A stretch of DNA of 37,689 nucleotides, from the NCBI GenBank assembly GCA_964436335.1, contig CAYTCD010000006.1, positions 1 to 37,689 on the forward strand, given 5' to 3'. The DNA comes from Pullibacteroides sp964436335. GTDB taxonomy: Bacteria; Bacteroidota; Bacteroidia; Bacteroidales; P3. Positions 1-8,897 of this stretch are shown here, piece after piece. The translations under genes and the position numbers were made by a program. The notes under the pieces were generated by a model. It worked only from the letters and a program-made list of their open reading frames with translations. It did no database searches and was not told the origin of the DNA. Each line of letters begins with the position of its first letter. The first letter of the stretch is position 1.

Positions 1-292
1 GATGCCGCTGATCGAACTGATGGAATTGATTACAAAACCTTTTGTATTGATGATACGGCTTTTTGCCAACATGACGGCCGGGCATATCATCATTCTCGGC
101 TTTGTTTCGCTGGTATTGATATTCGGCGCCAGCAGCGTGGCCTTGGGGCTTGCCGTCTCTCCCATCACCATTTTGTTCGGCCTGTTCGCCGATGCATTGG
201 AACTGTTGGTGTCGTTTATTCAGGCGTATATATTCACCATGCTTTCCTCTTCTTATCTGGCCGGAGCCTTGGGACACGAAGGAGAGCACTGA
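1..292 (+). CDS. atpB: ATP synthase F0 subunit a, C-terminal part (5' end outside window)
   Basis: This is the C-terminal ~96 residues of the membrane subunit a, which forms the proton half-channels facing the c-ring. The reading frame is open to the window edge, so the ATG at 2 is probably internal. The visible part has the conserved helix RLFANMTAGH, with the essential Arg (R19 of the visible part) that faces the c-ring carboxylate. A further hydrophobic helix carries the FIQAYIFTMLSSSYL motif typical of the subunit a C-terminus. It is first in a run atpB-E-F-H-A-G. In Bacteroidetes, atpD and atpC usually lie upstream, here beyond the window. The family assignment is firm; only length and start are unknown. 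Confidence 0.95.
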   Translation, partial: MPLIELMELITKPFVLMIRLFANMTAGHIIILGFVSLVLIFGASSVALGLAVSPITILFGLFADALELLVSFIQAYIFTMLSSSYLAGALGHEGEH

Positions 293-336
293 TTTAAAGA
301 AAACAAAAAGAATACTAACACTAAAAAATAAAAGTT

Positions 337-618
337 ATGTTGTCCTTATCAATCCTTCTGGATGCTGCCGCAAACGTGATTCCTACCGTTACCGATTTGA
401 GTTCGCTCGCCAAGATGGGCGGTGCCATCGGTGCAGGTCTTGCCGCTATCGGTGCGGCCATCGGTATCGGTTCCATCGGTAAGGGAGCGGTGGATTCCAT
501 CGCCCGTCAGCCCGAAGCGGCCAATGATATCCGCACCAACATGATTCTTACGGCGGCCTTTGTGGAAGGGGTTGCGCTGTTTGCTGTGGTAGTGGGGTTG
601 CTTGCCGTTGTAATGTAA
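337..618 (+). CDS. atpE: ATP synthase F0 subunit c
   Basis: This 93-residue proteolipid forms the rotating c-ring. Two transmembrane hairpin helices are visible: a Gly/Ala-rich helix around residues 28-50 (GAIGAGLAAIGAAIGIGSIG) and a second around 68-92. They are joined by the polar RQPE loop (57-60) that contacts gamma and epsilon. The ion-binding carboxylate is E77 in AAFVEGVALF. The Gly after the Glu, without the Ser/Thr and Gln ligands of Na+ rings, points to proton coupling (inference). The N-terminal ~25 residues are longer than in E. coli AtpE, as is common in Bacteroidetes. It lies 44 nt after atpB in an A-rich spacer. Confidence 0.97.
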   Translation: MLSLSILLDAAANVIPTVTDLSSLAKMGGAIGAGLAAIGAAIGIGSIGKGAVDSIARQPEAANDIRTNMILTAAFVEGVALFAVVVGLLAVVM

Positions 619-649
619 AAGCGGTTTTACCCTTTAAAACTATGTGTTT

Positions 650-1141
650 ATGGAATTGGTGATGCCGGGTATCGGCGTCCTTTTCTGGACGCTCCTTATC
701 TTTTTGCTGCTGTTTCTGATTCTCGCCAAGTGGGCTTTCCCTGTTATCAACAAGATGTTGGAAAAGAGAGAGGAAAAGATAGCTACAGCGCTGAACCGTG
801 CCGAGGAGGCGCAGCATGAAATTGCCCGCATGAAAAGTGAGAACGAAGCCATGATGGCTTCCGCCAAAGCCGAGCGGGAAAAGATGCTGGCCGATGCGGT
901 GGATATGAAGAACCGTATCGAAGAAGACAGCAAACTCAGGGCCAAGGCCGAATACGAACGTATCGTGGTGTCGGCCAGAACCGAGATAGAACGCGAAAAG
1001 CGGGCGGCGATAGATGAAATCCGCAGCGAGGTAGCACAGGTATCCTTGGATATTGCCGAAAAGGTTTTAGGCGAGGAACTTTCGGATCCGGCCCGTCAGC
1101 AAGCCTTTATAGAGCGCGAATTGAAAAACGTTAAATTGTAG
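650..1141 (+). CDS. atpF: ATP synthase F0 subunit b
   Basis: This is the peripheral stalk subunit b, about 163 residues. One N-terminal transmembrane segment (about residues 6-26, rich in Leu/Phe) is followed by a long charged amphipathic helix, with many Glu/Lys/Arg/Ala, that dimerises and binds delta. The C-terminus (DIAEKVLGEEL) matches the family. I chose ATG 650 over a GTG at 644 because an ATG two codons in is the normal start. It follows atpE by 31 nt, and its stop is only 2 nt before atpH, so the genes are co-transcribed and probably translationally linked. Confidence 0.95.
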   Translation: MELVMPGIGVLFWTLLIFLLLFLILAKWAFPVINKMLEKREEKIATALNRAEEAQHEIARMKSENEAMMASAKAEREKMLADAVDMKNRIEEDSKLRAKAEYERIVVSARTEIEREKRAAIDEIRSEVAQVSLDIAEKVLGEELSDPARQQAFIERELKNVKL

Positions 1142-1143
1142 CC

Positions 1144-1704
1144 ATGCAATATTCGAAAGCCAATATACGGTATGCCCGTGCGCTTTATGCCTTGTCCGAA
1201 GAAAAAGGGCAGAGCGGTAAGGTGTATGAGGATATGCGTATGCTGATGGATTTTTTGGCCGAAGCCAAGGAAATCCGCGCATGGCTGGCAAGTCCGGTCA
1301 TTCCGGTCGTTCATAAAAAACAGGCGCTTGAAATGGCGCTTGGCAATCGGCTCGATTCGCTTTCCCTGCGTTTTCTCCATCTGATTGTGGAAAAGAACCG
1401 GATTGCCGATGTGTACAGTATCGTGCGGGCATATGTAACACTCTACCGTTCAAAAAAGGGTATCATGCGTGTGGTGGTGGATACGCCACACCCCCTTTCG
1501 GAAGCGGACAACAAGGTGTTTTCGGATTGGTTCGAACAGAATTTTCCCGATCGGAAGGTGGAAATGCGCAACCGTGTCGTACCCTCGCTTTTGGGCGGGT
1601 TTACGCTCAAGGTGGGCGGGCAATACGTGGACAAAAGTGTGGCGGGACGTTTGCAGCGGCTTCGCCGGAGTTTGGGTGTGAAGCGCGACAAAACAAGTAG
1701 TTAA
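1144..1704 (+). CDS. atpH: ATP synthase F1 subunit delta
   Basis: This 186-residue OSCP/delta subunit joins the F1 head to the b stalk. The N-terminal helical domain begins with IRYARALYALSEEKG, the usual family signature. The C-terminal part contains PSLLGGFTLKVGGQYVDKSV, corresponding to the conserved 'GG..i.vg....D.S...rL..l' block just before the C-terminus. Length is in the normal range of 175-190. It sits 2 nt after atpF and 21 nt before atpA, the standard order. Confidence 0.95.
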   Translation: MQYSKANIRYARALYALSEEKGQSGKVYEDMRMLMDFLAEAKEIRAWLASPVIPVVHKKQALEMALGNRLDSLSLRFLHLIVEKNRIADVYSIVRAYVTLYRSKKGIMRVVVDTPHPLSEADNKVFSDWFEQNFPDRKVEMRNRVVPSLLGGFTLKVGGQYVDKSVAGRLQRLRRSLGVKRDKTSS

Positions 1705-1725
1705 TAAAGTTATACGGAAAATACA

Positions 1726-3327
1726 ATGACAGGTATCAAAGCATCTGAAGTAACGGATATTTTGAAACGCCAGCTGGCGGGTATGGATATGGGAGACGAT
1801 ATGCAGGAGGTGGGTACCGTACTCAAGGCCGGAGACGGTATCGCCCGTGTTTTCGGGTTGGAGAATGCCGAAGCGGGCGAATTGGTGGAGTTTACGTCTG
1901 CCGGCGTAGATGGCATCGTACTCAATCTTGAGGAAGACAACGTGGGCGTGGTGTTACTGGGTAATTCGGAAGAAGTGCAGGAAGGCGACAAGGTGCAACG
2001 CACCCATAGGATCGCCTCTATCGGTGTGAGTGAGCAGATGTTGGGCCGCGTGGTGGATACCTTGGGGCGTCCGATAGACGGCAAAGGTCCTATCGGTGGT
2101 GAGAAATTCGAGATGCCGCTTGAGCGGAAGGCTCCCGGGGTTATTTATCGGGAACCGGTGGCACAACCCCTGCAAACCGGTATCAAGAGCGTGGATGCGA
2201 TGATACCCATCGGCCGTGGTCAACGTGAGTTGATTATCGGCGACCGTCAGACGGGAAAAACCGCTATCGCTGTTGATACCATTCTCAATCAAAAGGCCAA
2301 TTACGAAAAAGGTGAACCGATATATTGCGTGTATGTAGCCATCAGTCAGAAAGGTTCTACTGTGGCTTCGGTGGTAAAAACACTCGAAGAAAACGGCGCG
2401 ATGCCCTACACAATTGTGGTGGCGGCTATGGCGGCCGATCCGGCGGCCATGCAGTTCTATGCTCCCTTTGCGGGAGCGGCCATCGGCGAATATTTCCGTG
2501 ATACGGGACGCCATGCCTTGGTGGTATATGACGACTTGTCGAAACAGGCGGTGGCTTACCGCGAAGTGTCTTTGCTGTTGCGCCGTCCCCCCGGACGTGA
2601 AGCCTATCCGGGCGATGTGTTCTACCTGCACTCCCGCTTGCTGGAACGTGCCGCCAAGATTATCCGTTCCGACGAAGTGGCGCAGAAGATGAATGATGTA
2701 CCCGAATGCCTCCAAGGTAAGGTAAAAGGCGGTGGTTCGCTTACTGCGCTACCGATTATCGAAACTCAGGAAGGCGACGTTTCGGCCTATATCCCCACCA
2801 ATGTGATTTCGATTACCGATGGACAGATATTTCTGGAAACCGGTTTGTTCAACGCCGGTATCCGCCCGGCCATCAATGTGGGGATTTCCGTATCGCGTGT
2901 GGGCGGTTCGGCGCAGATCAAGTCGATGAAGAAAGTGGCGGGAACGCTCAAACTCGACCAGGCGCAGTTCCGCGAACTGGAATCTTTCTCCAAGTTCGGT
3001 TCCGATTTGGATCCGGCCACCAAATTGGCCTTGGACAAAGGGCACCGCAATGTGGAATTGCTCAAGCAACCGCAATATTCACCTATGAAAGTGGAAGAGC
3101 AGGTGGCGGTACTCTATTGCGGGGTGAAAGGTTTGCTGTTGAAACTTCCGGTAGAAAAAATAGAGGATTTTCAAGAAGATTACCTGCAACGGTTAAGAGG
3201 TCAGTCGCCTCAGGTCCTTTCCCGTATCGCGAAAGGTGAAATGGATGCGGAAATAGAAGAAACGTTGCGCAAAACGGCGGCCGATTCGGTGGAAAGCCTC
3301 AGTGTAGCAATGGAAGCCAAAAATTGA
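1726..3327 (+). CDS. atpA: ATP synthase F1 subunit alpha
   Basis: This 533-residue non-catalytic nucleotide-binding subunit of the F1 hexamer is complete. Order of parts: an N-terminal beta-barrel (about 1-100), the nucleotide-binding domain with Walker A GDRQTGKT at 172-179, the conserved VYDDLSKQAVAYRE block, the ISVSRVGGSAQ segment carrying the Arg that contributes to the catalytic site of beta, and the C-terminal helical domain. Compared with E. coli AtpA (513 residues), the extra length is mainly near the C-terminus. It is separated from atpG by a single nucleotide, consistent with coupled translation. The matching beta gene is not in the window. Confidence 0.98.
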   Translation: MTGIKASEVTDILKRQLAGMDMGDDMQEVGTVLKAGDGIARVFGLENAEAGELVEFTSAGVDGIVLNLEEDNVGVVLLGNSEEVQEGDKVQRTHRIASIGVSEQMLGRVVDTLGRPIDGKGPIGGEKFEMPLERKAPGVIYREPVAQPLQTGIKSVDAMIPIGRGQRELIIGDRQTGKTAIAVDTILNQKANYEKGEPIYCVYVAISQKGSTVASVVKTLEENGAMPYTIVVAAMAADPAAMQFYAPFAGAAIGEYFRDTGRHALVVYDDLSKQAVAYREVSLLLRRPPGREAYPGDVFYLHSRLLERAAKIIRSDEVAQKMNDVPECLQGKVKGGGSLTALPIIETQEGDVSAYIPTNVISITDGQIFLETGLFNAGIRPAINVGISVSRVGGSAQIKSMKKVAGTLKLDQAQFRELESFSKFGSDLDPATKLALDKGHRNVELLKQPQYSPMKVEEQVAVLYCGVKGLLLKLPVEKIEDFQEDYLQRLRGQSPQVLSRIAKGEMDAEIEETLRKTAADSVESLSVAMEAKN

Positions 3328-3328
3328 T

Positions 3329-4291
3329 ATGGCGGGTTTAAAAGAACTTAGAACACGTTTGGAGTCGGCTCACTCCACCCAGCAGCTCACCTCGGCCATG
3401 AAAATGGTTTCGGTTTCGAAGTTGCGCAAGGCACAGGCAAAATCTGTCAAGGTGCGGGGCATGTGTCTTCGTTTGTTGGAGGTTTATCGCAGCATTGCCG
3501 GAGAAAGTGAGAATACCGAACGGAACGTGCTGTTGCATAAAGGCTACGCCAAGGAAGAAAGAGCCTTGCTGGTTGTTGTGGCTTCCGACAAGGGAATGTG
3601 CGGAAGTTTCAATTCAAACGTGTGTAGGGGAGCGGAGTCTTATATAAAGGAGAATCTCACGCATATCGCCAGAGAGAACATCCGGATCCTTGCGGTCGGA
3701 AATCGTGCTTCCGCTTATTTTTCATCCAAGGGCTATCCTTTGGACGAGACACTTCCCATAGACGGTCTTGATTACGCCAAGGCGGCGAAGGTGATGCGGC
3801 AGATTGTGGCGCAATACAAGCAAGGTAAACTGCACCGTGTGGATATTGTATATTGCAAACCGGTAAACGCCGCCACACAGGTTGTGCAGTCGAGAACCAT
3901 TCTGCCTGTGGACGGAATCTTGGAATTGGGCGATTCCATATTGACGGAAGAACGTCAGGCTCAAATTTCAGCGGCTACGATTGAACATGCCCGCCGGGCG
4001 CGGAAGTATGCGTTGAATTTTGATTCACAGACGGAGGTTTTGCCTGATTTGAAAGAGGTTATCGATACCATGCTGCCGCTTATTTCCGTTTTGTATTTCT
4101 ATTTTGCCATCTGTCAATCGGCTGTTGCCGAACATGGTGCCAGAATGACTGCCATGAGCAAGGCTTCCGATAATGCGGAAACGCTGATCAAGGAATTGAA
4201 CCTCAAGTACAACAAGATGCGGCAGTCGGCTATCACAAATGAACTTCTCGAAATCGTGAGCGGAGCCAACGCTCTCAACGATAACGAATAA
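3329..4291 (+). CDS. atpG: ATP synthase F1 subunit gamma
   Basis: This 320-residue central rotor shaft subunit is complete. The N-terminal helix (KELRTRLESAHSTQQLTSAM) and the C-terminal helix (MTAMSKASDNAETLIKELNL, then NELLEIVSGANAL) form the coiled coil inserted in the alpha/beta hexamer, and both are clearly recognisable. The middle Rossmann-like domain contains VVASDKGMCGSFNSNV, the family GLCG-type signature with Met for Leu. It is about 30 residues longer than E. coli gamma. It is the last gene of the ATP synthase run. No terminator is visible in the 31 nt before the next gene. Confidence 0.97.
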   Translation: MAGLKELRTRLESAHSTQQLTSAMKMVSVSKLRKAQAKSVKVRGMCLRLLEVYRSIAGESENTERNVLLHKGYAKEERALLVVVASDKGMCGSFNSNVCRGAESYIKENLTHIARENIRILAVGNRASAYFSSKGYPLDETLPIDGLDYAKAAKVMRQIVAQYKQGKLHRVDIVYCKPVNAATQVVQSRTILPVDGILELGDSILTEERQAQISAATIEHARRARKYALNFDSQTEVLPDLKEVIDTMLPLISVLYFYFAICQSAVAEHGARMTAMSKASDNAETLIKELNLKYNKMRQSAITNELLEIVSGANALNDNE

Positions 4292-4322
4292 ACAAACAAC
4301 CCTTATTTAAGAAAGGATCAAG

Positions 4323-7300
4323 ATGAAAAGATTGATGGCCCTCCTTACGCTTCTCGGCGGTCTTTGGGTAGGTACGAGTGTTTCGGTCGCCGCTATCGAT
4401 GGCAATCGCCGGTTGATAGTGAAAAACCGTCTCGAAAACAATTTCAAATTGACTGAACAGACACAATATCGTTTGGAATTTCAGACCCGTCTTGGTTCTA
4501 TCAACCAAGTGGAGAGGTATGTGGCTGAAGAACAGGGTGCGAATATCGTTGAAAACGGTGTTCCCCGTGATTTTACCCAAATAGCCATAGACGGTTACAC
4601 CTTTACCAAACGTGTGGGTTTTCCGCAACTTCCGGTACGGGTTGAAATGATTGAGATACCCCAAGGGGCTGTTCCCCGTGTGGAATATACACATGTGGCT
4701 TACAAAGACATCGATTTGACCAAGGCCGGCTATGCCGCGCCTCTTTATCCGGTGCAGCTTCCGGTAAGCAAGAGTGCTACACGTATGCCTGATTTCCAAT
4801 ACAACAGGGAAGCCTATGCCCGCAATGAGTTTGTTTCGGACCGCGACCGGGAATCGGCATTGGTGGAAGTGGAAGTAATGGGCGAGATGCGTGGCACACG
4901 GCTTGCCAAACTGGAGGTAAAGCCGGTTCAATACAATGCCGTAACACATACCTTGCGTGTTTATACCGCTTTGGATTTTGAACTTGTTTTCGATAATGCG
5001 GATATGCAGGCCACCTACGATAAGAAGAACCGTTATTATTCGCCTGTTTTCGACTATGCGCAGAGCAGGGTGCTCAATCCTATTTCCCTCCAAAAGCATT
5101 TGACGACCCAAACCAAGGGAGATGTAAAGGCTGAGTTGTATGCCCGCCCCGTACGCTATGTGATTGTGGCCGATCCCATGTTCAAGGATTCTTTACAGAA
5201 ATTTGTGGAATGGAAAGCCCGTTTCGGTTTTGAAGTGGTGCAGGCATATACCGACCAGCCGGAAGTGGGAAAAACCAAAGAATCTATCCGCGCCTACCTT
5301 AAGGGTTTATACGACAATGCTTCCGAATCCAATCCGGCACCTTCTTATGTGTTGTTTGTAGGCGATTTGGCACAGATACCCACCCAACGGTACAATGGAG
5401 ACAGTTTTTGGGACGAGAGCCATTATTCGGACTTGTATTTATGCGAATACACGGGAGATCATTTTCCCGAAGTGCATTACGGGCGTATGTCCGCCACCAA
5501 GGTGGAAGAACTTATGCCGCAGATAAACAAGACGATTTATATGGAATCGATTGCCTTTGAAAAGGCTGCGTTTTTGGATACCACGGTGCTGATTGCCGGT
5601 GTGGACGCCAGTCATGCCCATTCCCACCTCAATCCTACCATCAATTATATCCAGTCGTTTTTTATGTTCGATACGTTGCAAAGTTTTAATTACAAATACC
5701 TGTATCCTTAATCGGGCTCACGGTCGGCAAGCATTATCCGGAATATCAACGACGGTATTTCGGTAATCATTTATACGGCTCACGGATCTACCGACAGTTG
5801 GTCGGAGCCCTATATTTCCAATTCGGATGTGGCCCAATTCACCAACAAGGACAAATACCCGTTGATGATCGGCAATTGTTGCCTCACGGGCTCTTTTCAA
5901 GTGGGGGCCTGTTTCGGTGAAGCCTTGCTGCGCAAAAAAGACGGCGGAGCGGCGGTTTATATCGGCGGTTCAAACAGCACTTATTTTGATCAGGATGTAT
6001 ATTGGTCGGTAGGGTATGTTTCACAGTTATCAGGGAGTAAGGTTTATACATACGAAACTTCCGGTACGGGTTCAACCGATGTGCTTTACCATACGCATGG
6101 AGAACCTTATGAGGATTGGGCGTTGACAGCCTATGATATTGTTTATGCGGGTAATATGGAGGTGGAACGTGCCAATCGTGGATTGGAAGAATACTATTGG
6201 CAGGTTTATCACGTGTTCGGAGATCCTTCGTATATGCCGTATATGCATCGTCCGGAAAAACTTGAGGTGGATTATGTTTCTACCATTGTTCTCGGAGAAA
6301 CTTCGTTTCGTGTCAACACTGTGCCATATGCACGTGTAACCTTGAGTAAAGACGGCGTTGTATTCGGTTTTGCCATTGCCGGAAAAGACGGGTTGGCCGA
6401 ATTGGCTGTTTCCGGGTTGGACGAACCGGGAATGATAAACCTTACCGTTGCCGCGCAAAACTACATTCCTTTCCACGGACAGGTGGACGTGATGGTTCCT
6501 ACTGAAAAGTATATGGTTGTTTCCGATCAGCAAGTGTTGGATGCCGCCGGAAATCCGATAACGAAAGTTATGTATGGAGAAAGCTATACGATGCGTTGCA
6601 AGATTCGCAACGTGGGAACCAAGGCTATTGAGAACACCGAAGTGCGGTTGGTGAGCCAAGACGAATATCTGACGGTTGGTGATGCCCTTTATACGCTTTC
6701 GGAAACGGTACAGCCGGGAGAAGAAAAAACGTTGGCGCACGAATTCACGCTCAATATCAGCCAAAATGTTCCCAACCGTTATAGGGTAAGTTATATGGCG
6801 GAAATGGTGTTGGACGGAGATGACGACAATGTCTGCACACGCTTGTTCTCGCTTTCGGCCGAAGCACCCGAACTGCAGGTGTGGAATTTTGTTATCGATG
6901 ATACCCAAAGCGGTAATTCCAATGGGGTAATCGACAATGGTGAAACCGTAAAGGCGTTGGTTACTTTTGTCAACCCGGATTATATAACGGCAGAAGAAGT
7001 GAAGTTACGGATAACCTCGCCGGCAACCTACCTCAATATGCCCGATACGGTATTCGATTTGGGAACGATGATCAGCAAGGAAAGAAAGACCATTTATTTT
7101 GAATATAGCGCTAAGGCTGAACCGGGTGTTTATTATGCGGTTTATGATATTGTATTCGAGTTTGAATCGAAAGGCCGCCGCATGACCGACAAGGTTCAGT
7201 CGTATATCGCGCCGGTGGTGGAAACCTTTGAAAGCGGCGATTTCTCGTTTGTGGATTGGAATCGGAGCACAGATTGGACACTCGACAACAGCCGTGCCCA

Positions 7301-7946
7301 CCAGGGTGTTTACAGTGTAGCTAGTGCAACTATCGACCACAACCAGACAAGTACCTTGCAGATAGAAGTGGATGTTCCGATGGAAGACAAGGTGGGTTTC
7401 CATTATTATACTTCCAGCGAATCGGTAAACAACACCTTGGGGGATTTTCTGGTTTTCTATATCGATGGCGTACGTAAGGGTCGTTGGGCAGGTGTGTCCA
7501 CGGAATGGAAGTATGCCGAGTTTACAGTGCAGGAAGGTGTACATACCTTAACTTGGACTTATGAAAAAGATGCTTCGGAAACCAAGGGCGAAGATAAGGT
7601 CTGGCTGGACGATATCAGGCTTCCGATAGGCACGCATGCCCCCGTTGGAGTTGCCAACGAAAAAGAAACCTTGCAGGGCGGAAATACCCCGTTGATGCAG
7701 GTAATCCGGACTTCGGCCGGTATGATGGAGGTACGTTTCAATGCGGTCGAACCACTGTCGGGCAATCTGTATGTGGTAAATGCGATGGGACAGAAAATCA
7801 AGACCCTTGCTTCAGATTGGCATGTGGATGCCGGAACAGGAACGGCCTCTTTCGGTGTGGCTGGATTACCCGCAGGGGTGTATGTGCTGGTGTTTGATGC
7901 GGCCCGTAGCGGACGCCAGACGGCGAAATTTGTGATTGCCAAATAA
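4323..7946 (+). pseudogene. Gingipain-family (C25) secreted cysteine protease, interrupted by an in-frame TAA
   Basis: Read as one frame this is 1208 codons with a TAA at codon 463 (5709-5711) and no other stop. Part 1 (4323-5711) has a signal peptide (about 1-24), a C25 propeptide-like region (about 40-240) and the first half of the peptidase domain (VRYVIVADPMF, YVLFVGDLAQIPT). Directly after the stop the same frame continues with IIYTAHGSTDSW, which carries the catalytic His (H487). NCCLTGSF follows, where C520 best aligns with the gingipain nucleophile. Ig-like and jelly-roll regions come next, then a T9SS C-terminal sorting domain (about the last 80 residues, ending KFVIAK). The first product alone lacks the His/Cys dyad and the sorting signal, so it should be inactive and unexported by T9SS. 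A recent nonsense mutation, a sequence error or readthrough are the alternatives. The frame is otherwise intact for 745 codons. Confidence 0.88.
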
Positions 7947-7947
7947 A

Positions 7948-7977
7948 TTTGCTTACACTCGACTTTTTGTATCTTTG
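7948..7977 (+). promoter_or_regulatory. Bacteroidetes-type promoter for the frd operon
   Basis: The -7 box TATCTTTG (7970-7977) matches the consensus TAnnTTTG exactly. A TTTG at 7948-7951 serves as the -33 element with an 18-nt spacer, close to the usual 19-21. It begins right at the end of the protease gene and reads towards frdC. Transcription would start at about 7984. Confidence 0.75.
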
Positions 7978-7986
7978 TACAGGTTT

Positions 7987-8028
7987 TGCCGGTTGTCGGA
8001 TGAGCTCCGATAATCGGCAGCCTTTTTT
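7987..8028 (+). terminator. Hairpin plus T-run in the frd leader (terminator or attenuator)
   Basis: A 14-bp stem (7987-8000 with 8006-8019, two G-U pairs in RNA) closes a 5-nt loop and is followed by GCC and six T (8023-8028). The shape is that of an intrinsic terminator. It lies downstream of the frd promoter and only 24 nt before the frdC start. It could therefore end readthrough from the protease gene, act as an attenuator, or be a 5'-terminal stabilising hairpin of the frd mRNA. Confidence 0.65.
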
Positions 8029-8051
8029 AAGAAATAAAAAACTAAACCGAT

Positions 8052-8876
8052 ATGTTGCATTTTAGAAGATTCGCTTCGGTAACGCAAAAGATTACCTTGG
8101 CGATTTTGGGTGCCTTTCTGATGATTTTCCTGTTGGTGCACGCTGGCATCAATCTCTGTCTGTTGCGTGCCGATGGGGGCGAATGGTTCAGGGCGGCCGC
8201 TCATTTTATGGGAACCAACTACATTGTAAAGATATTCGAGGTTATTTTGTTTGCCGTTTTTATTCTACACATTGTGTTGGCGGTGGTTCTTCAGGTACAG
8301 AACTGGCGGGCACGTCCGGTAAGATACAAGGTTTCCAATAAATCGGCTACTGCACCCGGCTCCAAGTTTATGATATACACCGGTATTCTGGTGGCCATTT
8401 TCTTGGTGTTGCACCTGCTCAATTTCTATTTTGTCAAGATGGACATCGTTCCGGGCAAATATCTGGTTGAAATCGATGCGGTGCAGAACGCGGATCCGGT
8501 GTATGTGCAGCAGAATCAGGAACGCCTTATCGAAATGTTCCGCGATACGGAGACAGGTACGTTTAAAGACGTGGCCGGCAATATTACCCGGGAAGAATTG
8601 GAAACGGTGTTCGGGCCTGAATTTTCCGATTATGAACCGGATTTCTACACGATGGCGATAGATCTGTTCAACAACACGGCTTATCTGCTGACTTATCTGG
8701 TGTTGATTTTGATCTTGGGCATCCATCTTATTCATGCCTTCCCTTCTGCACTCCATACACTCGGGCTTAATGGACCGTGTTACGACAAGCCGTTGAAATG
8801 CATCGGCGCGGTATATGCCGTAGTGGTGGTGCTCATGTTCTGGGCGGTGGCGATAGGTTTGAATATCCTTTATTAA
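8052..8876 (+). CDS. frdC: Succinate dehydrogenase/fumarate reductase, cytochrome b subunit
   Basis: This 274-residue membrane anchor subunit carries the two b-type hemes and exchanges electrons with the quinone pool. Five hydrophobic segments are visible (about 13-37, 60-82, 107-128, 206-230, 250-272), as expected for the class-B single-subunit anchor. Histidines H30, H73, H121, H225 and H228 lie in them and are candidate heme ligands. The N-terminal pattern, the HLLNFYF segment and the end (ALHTLGLNGP, then CIGAVYAVVVVLMF) match the Bacteroidetes family. A hydrophilic stretch of about 65 residues (135-200) between helices 3 and 4 makes it longer than the ~230-residue Bacteroides protein as I recall it. 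It is first in frdC-frdA-frdB and directly follows the promoter. Confidence 0.93.
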   Translation: MLHFRRFASVTQKITLAILGAFLMIFLLVHAGINLCLLRADGGEWFRAAAHFMGTNYIVKIFEVILFAVFILHIVLAVVLQVQNWRARPVRYKVSNKSATAPGSKFMIYTGILVAIFLVLHLLNFYFVKMDIVPGKYLVEIDAVQNADPVYVQQNQERLIEMFRDTETGTFKDVAGNITREELETVFGPEFSDYEPDFYTMAIDLFNNTAYLLTYLVLILILGIHLIHAFPSALHTLGLNGPCYDKPLKCIGAVYAVVVVLMFWAVAIGLNILY

Positions 8877-8897
8877 CGTAAAAAACACACACGATAT

